64,000 nucleotides of DNA, from contig JAUMIR010000002.1 of NCBI GenBank assembly GCA_030847615.1, positions 198,321,809 through 198,385,808 on the forward strand, read 5' to 3'. The notes beneath the pieces were generated by a model, which was given only the letters and a program-made list of their open reading frames with translations, was not told the DNA's origin and did not search any database. Positions within the stretch are counted from its first letter, which is position 1; every line of letters starts with the position of its first letter. Both the position numbers and the translations under genes were made by a program. This document shows, one piece after another, positions 24,272-34,075 of this stretch. Source of the DNA: Gambelia wislizenii (Eukaryota; Chordata; Lepidosauria; Squamata; Crotaphytidae).

Positions 24272-26911
24272 GCAAGGAGAACTCAGAAGAGGGACCTTCT
24301 TATTTCATACTGGATGTGACAAGGATAATTGGTAACCATTCTTGCTAAACCTGGCCTCTTCTTCCATTGAATTACAGGTCATTTTTAATGTTTTTTTCAT
24401 TTCCCTAGAATGTACATTTATAGTACTTGATACAGATAAGTGGTCTAGGCAGAGAGCCACAGAGGAGGAGTGCATGGTTGGAGATGTAAATTTGTTCCTC
24501 ACAGATTCTGAAGATCCGACAGTGGGAGAAATTGAAATCATGATTGCAGGTAACCTAATAATTCTATGATTACAGCCCTATCTATCTTTTGTAGTTGAAT
24601 CCTTTGTAGTAGTTTGTTCAAAGTAAGCAACATGTGTCTGTGATGAAAAACAAGCAAAAAATCACATAGGTCCAGGCATTATTTGTGTATGTGTGTACAC
24701 ACACACACACACACATACATATATATATACTTCTGGCCCTACAATTCCATCCATCAGAAGTCACTTCTTGGTATATTATTGAAAGTCTGTCAATTGCTTT
24801 GGCCATATTTTGCCACTCCTGTATTTTCAAAAGTGAAGCATAGCTCTTGATAGACTTGTCCAGGAAACTATGAAAGGAGGCCCTATTCTTTGTTTCTTGT
24901 TTGACCTAACTTTCTATGATTCCCAAGGGTGGTAATCACACAGCCCTCCAGATGCAAGTCCTATCTTCCCTATCCAGCATAGCCAGTGGTGGTGACTACT
25001 GGGAGTTGCAGTCCAACACTTCTGGAGTCCTGCCTGATTCTTTTTTGACTACGTTGTGTGTGCCCCTTCAAAGTCACCTGTTGATTTGTGGTAACTCCAT
25101 GAATTTCCGAGGATATTCCTAGGCAAAGAATACTCAGAAGTGGTTTTGCCAGTTCCTTCCTCTGAAATGTAGCCTACAGCACCTGGGATTTGTTGGTGGT
25201 CTCCCATCCGAGAATGAACCAGGGCTGACCCAGCTTAGCTTCCAAAATCACACAGGATCAGGTGCCTTTAGGGTATTTAGGCCTCTGTTATTAACTACTT
25301 TGTCCTCCTGTAAAAATTGCTTTTTTTTTACTATTTTGTTTGTTTGTTTGTTTATTGGATTTATATTCCACCTTTCCCCAAGATGGGAATCCTGTTCTAC
25401 TATAAAGAAATATTCACATATGGTAAAGAGGAAAGAATTGCAGTTGCTCCTAGGCTGCAAAAGTGTCTAAATCTAAGAAGGTTGTATTCCGGATGAAAAA
25501 GTCATAATCTAGATGAACAAAGAAACAAAATGAATCCCATTTTGAAAGAAAGGCAGGATATAAGTGCAATAAATAAATAAACTTGGGAATATTTGTTCTT
25601 TTTCAGAGCCTAGCTACCGTGGCAGAGGGTTTGGCAAAGAAGCTACACTGATCATGATGTCTTATGGTAAGAACAACGAGTTTAGCAGGATGAAGTAGGG
25701 ACATGTTGAAGATGCTGCATGTCTGTGGAGGAAATAAACAAAGGAGTATGTGCAGTCAAAACTGATAGACTGGGAGATTAAAAATAACATATGTTCTCGA
25801 AACCCTGACATTTTTAGTGGAGGTTGCAGGGAGTGTGATAAACATTAAGAGAAAGGAAAACAATTCCATCTGTGTGAGGCTCTTGAGGTTGTTTAGACCT
25901 GTTCTTAGGCCTTTTTTCAATCCTTCCTTAAAGATAAAATTGGGCCTCCAGATCCACAGGCTCCAGATCTATGGATTCAACCAGTCTTGGACCAAAAAAA
26001 TAGTATTCGAGGGTGGGGGGTAGGAGGGAAACACAGAAAACCCTGTGGTGAGAGCTTCGGGGGCTCACAGAAGATACTGAAGTGCCCATGGAACTGAGGC
26101 AGCAGGTGCCTGGTGAAATTGGGAAGTTGAAAGAAGTGGGGGCTGCTGCTTGGGTAATGCTGCGTTCACGTCATCACCATTTTATATCATGGGACTTGAT
26201 CATCTGCAGATTTTGGTATCTGTGGGGATTAGTGGAACAAATCCCCCAAGTATATTAAGGGCCAACTGTACCTTATTTACAGGTCAGCCTTTTTGTTTTT
26301 ACTAGGAATAGTGGGATAGCAGTTGCCTTAAGTAGTAGAGACATAAAGCATTGCCTTAGGTACTGAGTCAGACTAGTGGTCTTTTTAGCTCAACATTGTG
26401 TGTATTTCCTGGCAGTTGCTTTCTGATGTGTTGGAGAGGAGTCTTTCCAGCCCTGCTTGGAGATGATGGGGGATGACCAGGAATATGTTTTTCTACTGAG
26501 CTATGGCCCATCCCCAAATGAAAGTGACATTTCTAGAGATGAGGAACAGCTTATATCTAATCTTTTGTCCTCTAGGAATGACACATCTTGGACTCAACAC
26601 CTTTGAGGCTAAAATCAGATTGGAAAATGAAACCAGTATTGGCATGTTCAAAAAGATTCATTTTAAAGAGGTATGGTAACAAATACCTTTAATGTGATAA
26701 ATATTTGAACATGCTTTTATTCTAGAAAATGATGTTAATTTTTTGTTATCTTTGCACTGTCCAGGTGGGAGTAAATAATATCTTTCAAGAAATGACACTG
26801 AGAATGATTGTGGATGAACAAGAGAGGCAGTGGCTGCTTGAACAAACCAGCCATGTGGATGAAAAAAATTACAGTTTCATGAAACTGCAGAGTCAGATTT
26901 GTGACAGCTGA
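19741..26911 (+). CDS. NAT9: NAT9 (N-acetyltransferase 9), complete coding region in six exons
   Basis: GNAT-fold acetyltransferase that uses acetyl-CoA; the vertebrate protein is linked to tubulin/microtubule stability. Coding exons are 19751-19827, 21740-21849, 24409-24549, 25607-25666, 26576-26670 and 26765-26911. All have AG/GT borders, phases agree, and they sum to 630 bases (209 residues and stop; human is about 207). It starts MRINQNTVLQGKRVTLVPYT and includes YHEWMKSEELQHLTASEPLS, CMVGDVNLFL, EPSYRGRGFGKEA and QWLLEQTSHVDEKNY. RGRGFG (about residues 114-119) fits the R-x-x-G-x-G acetyl-CoA loop. The start is the first ATG of the exon, 10 bases after its acceptor, and matches the family N-terminus. 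Inferred untranslated exon in the CpG island; poly-A signal at 27249. Confidence 0.96.
20037..20251. mobile_element. Tigger/pogo-like MITE, degraded
   Basis: The left end CAGGTTGACCCAAGTATCCG is preceded by TA. The right end GAGCTGACCTA is followed by TA. Interior motifs (ATGGACACTGAATTC, GTGAAACCATGG) fit this family. Lies in NAT9 intron 1. Confidence 0.7.
20676..21312. mobile_element. hAT-like non-autonomous element
   Basis: GAGGTTGGGCAACTGTGGGA on the left mirrors CTCACTTTGCCCACCCCTC on the right. In between are repeated references to CCATTTTA and no transposase. The target duplication is not clear. Confidence 0.6.
21313..21739. other. NAT9 intron, end part
   Basis: No repeat recognised. 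Confidence 0.5.
21740..21849 (+). CDS. NAT9: NAT9 coding exon 2
   Basis: 110 bases after CTCATCAG. Encodes (R)YHEWMKSEELQHLTASEPL then SLEQEYEMQCSWREDTD. Donor GTGAGG at 21850. Confidence 0.95.
21850..23393. other. NAT9 intron 2, left part
   Basis: AT-rich sequence with a CT/C10 tract near 22790. No exon or defined element. Confidence 0.5.
23394..24235. repeat. GC-rich inverted repeat and CTGGAAAGGCC minisatellite in a NAT9 intron
   Basis: It begins with a fold-back: GGTGAGTTGCTCTGTTGACC at 23407 is mirrored by GGTCAACAGAGCAACTCACC ending at 23589. It continues with about five imperfect units of 50-110 bases, each with TTCGGCCTGGAAAGGCCAG and AGCTCGGCAGCAGCAG. The right edge (CCAATCAGCACACTG, GCATACCCAAGAG) matches the reverse of 15490-15530. 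Overlapping 120-184 codon frames on both strands come from the GC-rich repeat and are not called as genes. Confidence 0.75.
24236..24271. repeat. (GATA)n microsatellite
   Basis: About nine uninterrupted GATA units adjoining the right edge of the minisatellite element. Confidence 0.95.
24409..24549 (+). CDS. NAT9: NAT9 coding exon 3
   Basis: 141 bases after TTCCCTAG. Encodes (K)CTFIVLDTDKWSRQRATEE then ECMVGDVNLFLTDSEDPTVG and EIEIMIA. Donor GTAACC. This is the central beta-strand region of the GNAT fold. Confidence 0.95.
24690..24731. repeat. (CA)n/(TA)n microsatellite
   Basis: ACACAC run followed by ATATAT, in NAT9 intron 3. Confidence 0.9.
24935..25024. mobile_element. MITE fragment
   Basis: CCCTCCAGATGCAAGTCC and ACTGGGAGTTGCAGTCCAAC flank a short core (CCAGCATAGCCAGTGG). 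This is a widespread squamate inverted-repeat layout. Confidence 0.55.
25035..25275 (-). mobile_element. 5S rRNA-derived SINE, minus orientation
   Basis: Read on the minus strand, the head (CCTGATCCTGTGTGATTTTG, GAAGCTAAGCTGGGTCAG, CTCGGATGGGAGACC) is a clear relative of 5S ribosomal RNA including the internal promoter. The body ends near GGTGACTTTGAAGGGGCACA. Such 5S-headed SINEs are known from squamates. Confidence 0.85.
25278..25606. other. NAT9 intron 3, end part
   Basis: Contains a (TTTG)n run at about 25336-25357 and a small AAATAAATAAA run before exon 4. Nothing else recognised. Confidence 0.5.
25607..25666 (+). CDS. NAT9: NAT9 coding exon 4 (acetyl-CoA loop)
   Basis: 60 bases after TTTTTCAG. 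Encodes (E)PSYRGRGFGKEATLIMMSY. RGRGFG is the acetyl-CoA pyrophosphate loop (R-x-x-G-x-G). Donor GTAAGA. Confidence 0.95.
25938..26268. mobile_element. Tigger/pogo-like MITE, diverged
   Basis: The left part TTGGGCCTCCAGATCCACAG mirrors the right end, which finishes GGGCCAACTG and is followed by TA. The interior has GGGACTTGATCATCTGCAGA as in related copies. The left boundary is approximate. Confidence 0.65.
26340..26525 (-). mobile_element. tRNA-headed SINE, second family, minus orientation
   Basis: On the minus strand: GGGCCATAGCTCAGTAGAAA (A box), GGTCATCCCCCATCATCTCC, then AAGCAGGGCTGGAAAGACTC and TAGTCTGACTCAGTACCTAA. A better copy lies at 45600-45785. Confidence 0.65.
26576..26670 (+). 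CDS. NAT9: NAT9 coding exon 5
   Basis: 95 bases after GTCCTCTAG. Encodes (G)MTHLGLNTFEAKIRLENET then SIGMFKKIHFKE, ending in phase 0. Donor GTATGG. Confidence 0.94.
26765..26911 (+). CDS. NAT9: NAT9 last coding exon
   Basis: 147 bases after ACTGTCCAG, ending in TGA. Encodes VGVNNIFQEMTLRMIVDEQE, RQWLLEQTSHVDEKNY and a divergent C-terminus, SFMKLQSQICDS. The last dozen residues differ from mammals, as expected for this variable tail. Confidence 0.94.
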   Translation: MGVNNIFQEMTLRMIVDEQERQWLLEQTSHVDEKNYSFMKLQSQICDS

Positions 26912-27275
26912 CAAGGCTGAATCTCCTTTATCTAGACTGTCGAAGGATGAGACTGCTGTCATTCAAACCCAGACTCATGAGCTCATTCCTCAGCACTTGT
27001 GACAGAGTAGAGAATGCTATATTGGATCAGAATTCAAACTGTCTTGTCATTGCTCAACATATTCTGTTTACATCCTGTAAAAATGAAATCCAGTACAACT
27101 ACACTGAATTACATCATCTCAGTATTTTTTTAAAATGCCTTTAGCATGAGAGCTGGGTTCTATCAATAGGGGCAGCCAGCATAAATGCCAGACTATGACA
27201 GAGTTGCATATCCATAATTTTGGACTGAAGTATGCCCTGCCTCCAACAAATAAAGTCTCAGATGAAATCAGTGAA
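26912..27275 (+). other. NAT9: NAT9 3' UTR
   Basis: From the TGA stop to about 20 bases past AATAAA at 27249-27254. No further frame continues the protein. Confidence 0.75.
27249..27254 (+). terminator. NAT9: NAT9 polyadenylation signal
   Basis: Canonical AATAAA about 340 bases past the stop codon. Confidence 0.75.
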
Positions 27276-27544
27276 ATATTGTGAATGTTCATGGGATGAA
27301 GCCACCAAAAAGTTGGCATCTTCATCATAAACTGTATGTTAAAAGTATGTCCACAGGAAGCTGTCCTTCCTCACTTTTTGATCGCTTTGCGGACAAATGG
27401 CCTAGCCAAGGAGGATTTTTTTGGTAGAAGTTGCCTGAAGCTGGAGGATTGCCCAGAAAATCATTGCATCTTGACCTTTTGCTGAGATACTGAATCCACT
27501 GGGAGCTGCTTGTATATAAAAACTTCATTGGCTGGAAGTCCTGA
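27276..27544. other. Sequence just past NAT9
   Basis: Noncoding. Possibly continuous with the frame remnants described at 27545-28000 (SSFRQLLPKKSSLARPFVRK can be read on the minus strand at about 27380-27440). Confidence 0.4.
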
Positions 27545-28000
27545 CATGGTGAGCTCTAAGCAGAATCCAAGGCAGATTCTGAGAAGGTGATACATGTTCT
27601 TGGCAGCCTTAGCTGGCATTTTGAGACAAGTGTTGTCTTTCCATGGGAAGGCTCTTCTGTCTTTTCTTGTTCTTAGAAATTCTCCTCTGAATCAGCTCCA
27701 TGTTGGTCTCAAGGTGGCACATGTCCTCCATCATTTTTAGGACTTTTGTCAGAACAGTCCAGGAGTTCATTAACTATGGTAGTACATGCTCTTGGTAAAA
27801 GACTAGAATGCAAGGCTCAGGGATTGGGCTGTTAGGAAGCATCAGCTCTTCAGAGCTGAAGGAAGAATCAGTTACACCAGCACAGTGGAAACTGATGCCA
27901 GGAGAAGGAAGGTGAGACTTTTTGGAGTTTCCAGAAGTGTGGGAGATCAAGGAGTCCATCTCTTCAAATGTCACTTTGTCATGAAACTTAAGGACAGTGA
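27545..28000 (-). pseudogene. Possible decayed coding sequence, unidentified
   Basis: One minus-strand frame runs about 125 codons with a single internal stop. The first part contains VTFEEMDSLISHTSGNSKKS and SFSSEELMLPNSPIPEP. After the stop come WTVLTKVLKMMEDMCHLETN and MELIQRRISKNKKRQKSLP, which look like an amphipathic or coiled-coil segment. The composition resembles a real protein more than repeat noise. No family is recognised. It could be a processed pseudogene or an old exon. Confidence 0.35.
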
Positions 28001-28254
28001 GGTCAAAGCCTGTTACACTTTCAGTGTTATATCTTTAATTCCTGTTGTTGGCTGGGAAATCTAGTTCAGTCATTCTAGGCACAGCAATGCTGCCATTCTA
28101 TATATTTTAATTTTTCTTGTGACCTACATAGGGATTGGCTTCTCAAAATGGATGCCAAAATAAAGCTAAAGCAGTATTAAAACATTTATTCCATCTTCAG
28201 AAGACTGACTGGCCTCCTAAGCAGTTATGATGTTGTAAGCTAGGCTTAAAGACC

Positions 28255-28480
28255 CAGCGTGGTGGAATGGTTTGGGTGTTGGACTAGGACTCAGGAGACC
28301 AGGGTTAAGTTCCGCACTTAGCCATGGAACCCCACTGGCTGACCCTGGGCAAGGCACACACACTCAGCCTCAGAAGAAGGCAAGGGCAAACTATCTCTGA
28401 ACAAATCCTGCCAAGAAAGCCCTGTGATAGGTTCGACTTAGGGTTGCCATAGTTGGAAATGACTTGAGGGCAAACTAACA
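28255..28480 (+). mobile_element. tRNA-derived SINE, copy 2
   Basis: GTGGTGGAATGGTTTGGGTG (A-box region), GACCAGGGTTAAGTTCC (diverged B box), CTCAGCCTCAGAAGAAGGCA, GCCAAGAAAGCCCTGTGAT and GAAATGACTTGAGGGCAAAC identify the same family as 10150-10382. Confidence 0.85.
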
Positions 28481-28621
28481 AAAAAGCTGGGCTTAATTAC
28501 AACCTCATAACTGTTTGGTATTGACATTCAGGATTGTGGAACCATTTCCACAACCCCAAATGCCCACTCCTAAAAATAATAATAATAATAATCTTAAGAT
28601 CCAGGTAGCCATACCAAGGGT

Positions 28622-28806
28622 TCTGTGATGCTGGCAAGAATGCTGAAGGATGACACATTTAGCCTTCTACTGTTGGCAAGCTGTGATGCAGTGATTAGTT
28701 GCAACAAAACCACCACAGGGTCATTGCTTCTTCTTGCACTGCTGCTTCTGACTGGCAGGAGGTGGCTAGACATGTCATCCTTCAGCACCCCATTTGCCAG
28801 CACAAC
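28622..28806. mobile_element. Fold-back repeat
   Basis: GTGATGCTGGCAAGAATGCT and GAAGGATGACACATTTAGCC on the left mirror ACATGTCATCCTTCAGCACC and ATTTGCCAGCACAAC on the right. The loop between is about 80 bases. Confidence 0.65.
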
Positions 28807-28809
28807 ATA

Positions 28810-30304
28810 ACTGCCCCTGATTATGGTTGCCTGGATTCTAAGGCAGGATGGGGAAATTGGATCAGGAGATGGAGCATAGCTATGGCATCATATTTCCATG
28901 TCCGATACAGGATCTATTCTTATCTTATGAGCTGAAATAGGGCAAGAGTGGAGTGGAATCACCAAATGCTGAAATCTTGCTCAAGGGGTACAAGATTCCT
29001 CTACCCAGTTTTAGGCAATTTCCACCTTCCTCCTCCAGCCCTGTGGGACAAAGATTGACACTGCAGTAGTTTTTCAAGGGAATGCAGAAATGACAATAGG
29101 AAGTAATAGAGCCACCATGTAAGCTGTCATTTTCTTGTGCAATGTTGGATATTTTCCTAGGAATAGTAAAGCATTTAAAACATTCTCTCTGTTCTTATTC
29201 ATGAGCTAACAGGTTTGGAGAATAGATTGTGTTGCAGAATAAGGGCTTCAGATTCTATAGTAATAGGGGACTGAGATACAGCTCATTGCATTATCACTTT
29301 CCATCACTGCCAAAGGAGTATAGTAACAGTAGTGCTGACTTGTTGGGCTGAGTAGTACTTACAGCCCATTGTGATATTCATCCTACAAAAAACTTTAACA
29401 AAGCCACGTCCCCTCAGTTCCCATCAGTGTAGGATACCACTGCTTATACCACTGGTGACACAGGAAACCATTGGACTGATGTTCATGCAAAATTAGCTGA
29501 GCAATTGTGTGCTGTCTATTACTTTGGTTTTCTTTCCCTTTAGAGCTGCATCTTGCTCTGATCCATGGCTGTGCTCATATGAACACAAGAACCCTACTGT
29601 ATTGTCCATATTTTTTAACCTCTTTAGTTTTGTTGGGTCCTATTGGCAGCTTAAATCTTTTCACTAAAAAAATTGGTCATCTCATAATCCTGAGGTTCAG
29701 TAGCTGGATGTTAGATCTCAGAATGGACAATGTGGTAACTGTAAAGGACAGAAGCACAAAGGAAACTGCCCAGTCCAGAGCACGCCAGCTGCATAGTTGA
29801 GGATGTATGCTGCATGCAAGACACGGGAAACCTGCAGCAAGGATTGGAGGAAAGTTGTCTTGCCGTAGAAAATGGAAAGGAGAGCAGCAAACAGATGTCT
29901 TGAATTCTTCCACAGATGCAGTGAAGGCCTGGAAAAGAGGAAGAAAAATTGGGAGGCATTCGGTTTTTTAAAAAGTAAAACCCAGTGGTGTTTGTGGGCT
30001 GAGTGGGGGTCTGAGCATGTCATCCCCAAATAGTGGAGGATGTGGCCTTCTTCCCCTGCTCAGTCCACTCCTTTCCCCATTAGCAATCACATGAGCTCCC
30101 AGTCAACAGTTCCCCTGATCAGTGACAGCATAAAAGAGTAAAAAGTGTATGTTGGTCCTTATAAAGAGCACTTCCCCCTGAAATGTGTATTTTGTGACAT
30201 CTGGTACAGAAACTGCAAACTGAATGAACCATTCCAGAGCAGTGCTTTTCAATAACCACTGGTGGCATCTACTCCACATACAACTTCATAGACAGTGCTG
30301 CATC
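28810..30304. other. Intergenic stretch
   Basis: No gene or defined element recognised. The frame at 29507-29800 has no known similarity. Confidence 0.45.
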
Positions 30305-30453
30305 CTATGATATTTTATTTTTTATTTAGTTAGTTAGTTATACCCCACTCTTCAGCCACAAGGCTATCCGAGCAGCTTACAAATTGTTTTAAGCAATAGC
30401 TATTTACACATCTACACTGCATTAAACAGTTTCCAATGTGTATTAGCTAATGA
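30305..30453 (-). mobile_element. SINE tail, minus orientation
   Basis: CAGCCACAAGGCTATCCGAG, CAGCTTACAAATTGTTTTAA and TCTACACTGCATTAAACAG are the reverse of the tail at 18700-18870. The head is missing. Confidence 0.8.
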
Positions 30454-31280
30454 TCCACCAGAGAGCACTGAGTCTATGAGCACCCCTAAGGTGTACATGT
30501 GGTTGCTTGATAGGAATGCAAGCCTGTCCAAGATCAGCTTCCCACCACTGTCTAGATGAGGTGACATTACAACCACACTATCTTCAACTTACCAGATTAA
30601 TTTTCAAATAGTTCTTCCTCATTCCTCCCAGCACTGCATGCAGACACCCGTTCAAATTCCATTGACTCCCTTGAAATGTTAGATGGCAAAGAAATATAGG
30701 GCTGCATGTCATCAGTGAATTGGTTAGAATGAAGCCAAACCTCCAGATGATTTTTGTCCTGGTGACTTCATAGAGGTGTCAATATGTATTGGGGATAGAA
30801 TGGAGCCTTGTGACATCCCACAGGCCAAAAGCCATAGGGTAGAACAGAAATTGTTTGGTACCAACTATCAAAGGGACTGGAAAAGCAATAGTATGCCTGC
30901 CGATCCTGGCGATGCAGTATTCATGTTCCAGGCCTCCCTTGACAGAAGGATACCATGATCAGTAGAACCAAGAGGACTGCATTCCCTCCATCCAGTCCAT
31001 GGCACAAGTAATCCATCAAGGCAACTGTGACATTTTCCATCCCAAAGCCAAACTAGAATGGATCTGAATAATCCCCCAAACCACTTCCAGTTGAGAGACT
31101 ATCACCTTCTCCAGCACCTTTTCCCAGAGAAGTTTTGACATTGGATATTAGCTTTCCAAGTCCAAAGGATCTCACCACTGCTTCCTTAAGAATAGCAGAG
31201 ATCACTTCCCCTCTCAAGAAGGAATTAATAGTGCTTAAGTCAAAGCCTCCAATATTGCTCCAAATGCTTTTAATAACTAT
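30454..31280 (-). mobile_element. L2-like LINE reverse transcriptase fragment
   Basis: The minus strand reads across several frames: a KVLEKVIVSQLEVV-like stretch, PFXFGFGMENVTVALMDYLC then HGLDGGNAVLLVLL, a damaged GVPQGS block, FTDDMQPYISLPSN (the F/YADD catalytic block with A changed to T) and LGVLIDSVLSG. The order and motifs fit L2/CR1-superfamily reverse transcriptase. Frameshifts and stops make it inactive. It directly abuts the SINE tail at its 3' side. Confidence 0.7.
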
Positions 31281-32202
31281 AATGGCCAGGAGTCTAGAAA
31301 AAAGATACTGTAGTAGGTCTCAACTATTGAAACAGCTTGTTAACATTCCTTGGTTGAGTAACCTGAAGAAGTATCTATAATTTAACATTAGCTACATCTC
31401 TTTGTCCTAACTGCAATAATTCACATTCTAACTGAATGAACAGAAGGGGTTTTACCTGAAAAATTTACTGCAGATTGGGGACAGTAAGTATCTGGGGACT
31501 CCACCTGATACACTAGTTTTATGTGGAGAACTCTCACCACCCAGAACAGCTCAGCTGGCCAGTGTTGCACAGGTACAATGGTGGTAGAGAAATAGGATTT
31601 TTCATCACCAGGAGTAAGCTCAGAGATGGATTATTAACCTGTGTTCAGGTACACTCAGCAAGGTTTCTGTCACCTGCATTCTGGTTGTTTACAAAATAAT
31701 TTCATCAACCTCAGCTCCTCAGAATATCAGTCTCTTGGGAACAATGGTGTCTAAGGCCTAGGCAGTCTTCCTTTTCTAGGCAAAGATGTGAACCTTGACA
31801 TGACCACCAGCTAAAATTGCAGGTTAATCCTCCATCAGAAAATGAGGGGAAATGGCCCTCCAACCCTGCCTGAAGCTCAGAACTGATCAGGTAATCATCT
31901 GTGATAATGAATCTGTTTCTAGCTTCTCTACTCACATCTCTCACATACAGTAAACCTCAAAGAATACAGGGACTTAGCTTTCAGTAAACAGGAATAACAC
32001 AGTCTACATAACCTCCATTTCATCTTAAAACTATTGCCATGAACTAAAATCTTTTTTTTTAAGTTTTTTTCTCATCTCTCCCACCTCTTTTTACAAGTAC
32101 AAGTTTGTTTATTATCCACAGATCCATCACAAAAAAAGGAACACAAACATAAGGCAGAAAATAGACAAAATATTTTTTTAAAACATCTAAACAGTAAAAC
32201 AT
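31281..32202. other. Intergenic stretch
   Basis: No element recognised with confidence. Confidence 0.4.
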
Positions 32203-32640
32203 TTACAACTGGCTTTTACCTAAAACACAGTTAGCTCTAATCCTAGCCACCTCTATAAGAAATTTAGCAACAGCCAGAGTTACTTTTGGGAACTTGTCTT
32301 CCAATAAAAACCTGATGTAAAATTGATCTGAGTTTTCTGGAAATTTGCTCAGTAATGGGTGGATTGTATAATGGTGGGCCTGATTATAAAGGCTACAAGA
32401 CAAAAAAACATGTTTCATCGACTCTACTTCCGTATTACTGCATGGGCACCGTCTTTCCAAATACGGTACACCAGCAAATCTGCCTCAAAGTAATTCAGTA
32501 GAATAGACATTACATCTGGCCTTTGGGGGGGGGGGAATCTGTGGTAATTAACCACTAAAAGGTTCTTTAAATAGTCAGCTATTTGGAAAGCCTTAATGTA
32601 ATGGACATTCATTACACTAGCACTTTTGCCACTTTTCATA
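32203..32640 (-). mobile_element. LINE C-terminal fragment with C-C-H-C knuckle
   Basis: The minus strand encodes RPDVMSILLNYFEADLLVY, then after a frameshift ERRCPCSNTEVESMKHVFLS followed by CSLYNQ. The C-x-C...H-x(5)-C arrangement followed by a tyrosine is typical of the C-terminal tail of several non-LTR retrotransposons. The clade is not determined. Confidence 0.55.
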
Positions 32641-33757
32641 CGGTTTCACCCTTTATATACCCTACTAAACAACCACATAACACAGTTGAGAAGAAAAAGG
32701 AAGAAGATCAATGTAGTAGCTACTATTTCCCTCAGGAAGTGATGGAAGGTTTTTTTCAAACATTAACCATCTCTGGACAAAATGCAGCTGCAGTACTATC
32801 TTGAAAGAGGACATATTTCAAAGGGTTATCATTTTGGAAGCAAGGAGTCATTAAGAAAACTTACTCTAAGAAAAAGAATGTGGGAACATTGCAAGGATAC
32901 ATTAAGGAAAAAAAACACTAGTCTTGGTTACAACCATAACTGAATCAATTGTAACTACTCCACAATTGTACCTTGCCCACTTAAATCACTAATCATAGTA
33001 CAGTCCTCTAAAATCCTGAAATGAAAACCAAAAACACCCTTAGTCTCTTTGTGTGAACATAGCTCCTCAAAAATTTTTATTAGGAAGCCATCTTATCTCA
33101 TATGGCCTGGTTGTTGGTTTGGAATATAAAGTTGGCCACCCTGGCTGTAATTTGAGTAAAAGCGTCATGTCTGAAACATGGGTGCAGACCTCAGAGCTTC
33201 TTGTGTCTGAGAAGAAAGAAAGTTGGTTGCTTTGACTCCACAGTCAAAATTCTAAGCAGCCTTTCTCAGTCTCCTCAGTTTGTTTGCTCCTTGGTTGTTC
33301 ATTAAGGAAATGAGAGGCAATAACAAGGCTGTAATACATCCAGCCTTCAGTGGAACAGATGGGTCTCCCTATGCAGATTCATTAGGCAACACATGGAAAA
33401 GAATGACACCAAAATTATCCCCCAGTAGCAGCTTCAATGACAATTATAAGGTCATTATAGCATCATTTAATACACAAGATAATGACAACTTATGTATCAT
33501 CCTGATTGTTAATAGGTCAGGCATGAAGCTTTCCAAAATCGACTTTCTTCTATGCTCATAGGTTAACCTTTAAAGAAAAATACCCCCAAAGAACATACTT
33601 TTTAAAATATTCCTTTTTAAAGAACAGGTGGTTTAATGTATTGTGGTCAAAACTCTCAGACAGTATTGTTGGGGGGGGGGGTTACAAGGAAGGCAAAATA
33701 GTGAATCAACCTTGCTTCCATGTTGAAACCTGAAGGCTCCAGTCCTGAAAATAATTA
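32641..33757. other. Intergenic stretch
   Basis: Contains a poly-G run near 33670. No gene or defined repeat recognised. Confidence 0.45.
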
Positions 33758-34075
33758 CATCTGGCCCTCTGTATCCATGGGGGGATTGGTTCCAGCACTC
33801 CACACATATACCAAAATCCATGGATGATCAAGTCTCATTATACAAAATGGCAGCAACATGAACACAGCATTACCCATGCAGTGGCCCCCGCCTCTTCCAG
33901 CTTCCCAACGTTGCCAGGTACCTGCTATCCGAGTACCACAGACACTTCAGTGTTTTTCGGGAGCTCCTGAAGCCCCACATGCAGGGCTTTCTGGATTCCC
34001 CCAGCCCCCATTTTTTTCTGATCCATGTTTGATTAATCCACAGATCCCGAGCCCACGGATACAGAGAGCATACTG
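33758..34075. mobile_element. Tigger/pogo-like MITE
   Basis: The left end CATCTGGCCCTCTGTATCCA and the right end GGATACAGAGAGCATACTG are inverted, with TA at 33756-33757 and 34076-34077. The interior has ATGGATGATCAAGTCTCATT. Confidence 0.82.

Noticed and set aside
25185..25275. 5S ribosomal RNA gene
   Set aside because: Diverged, lacks the correct end and is joined to a SINE body.
29507..30029. Overlapping 78-103 codon frames
   Set aside because: Both strands open by chance; no recognisable protein motif.
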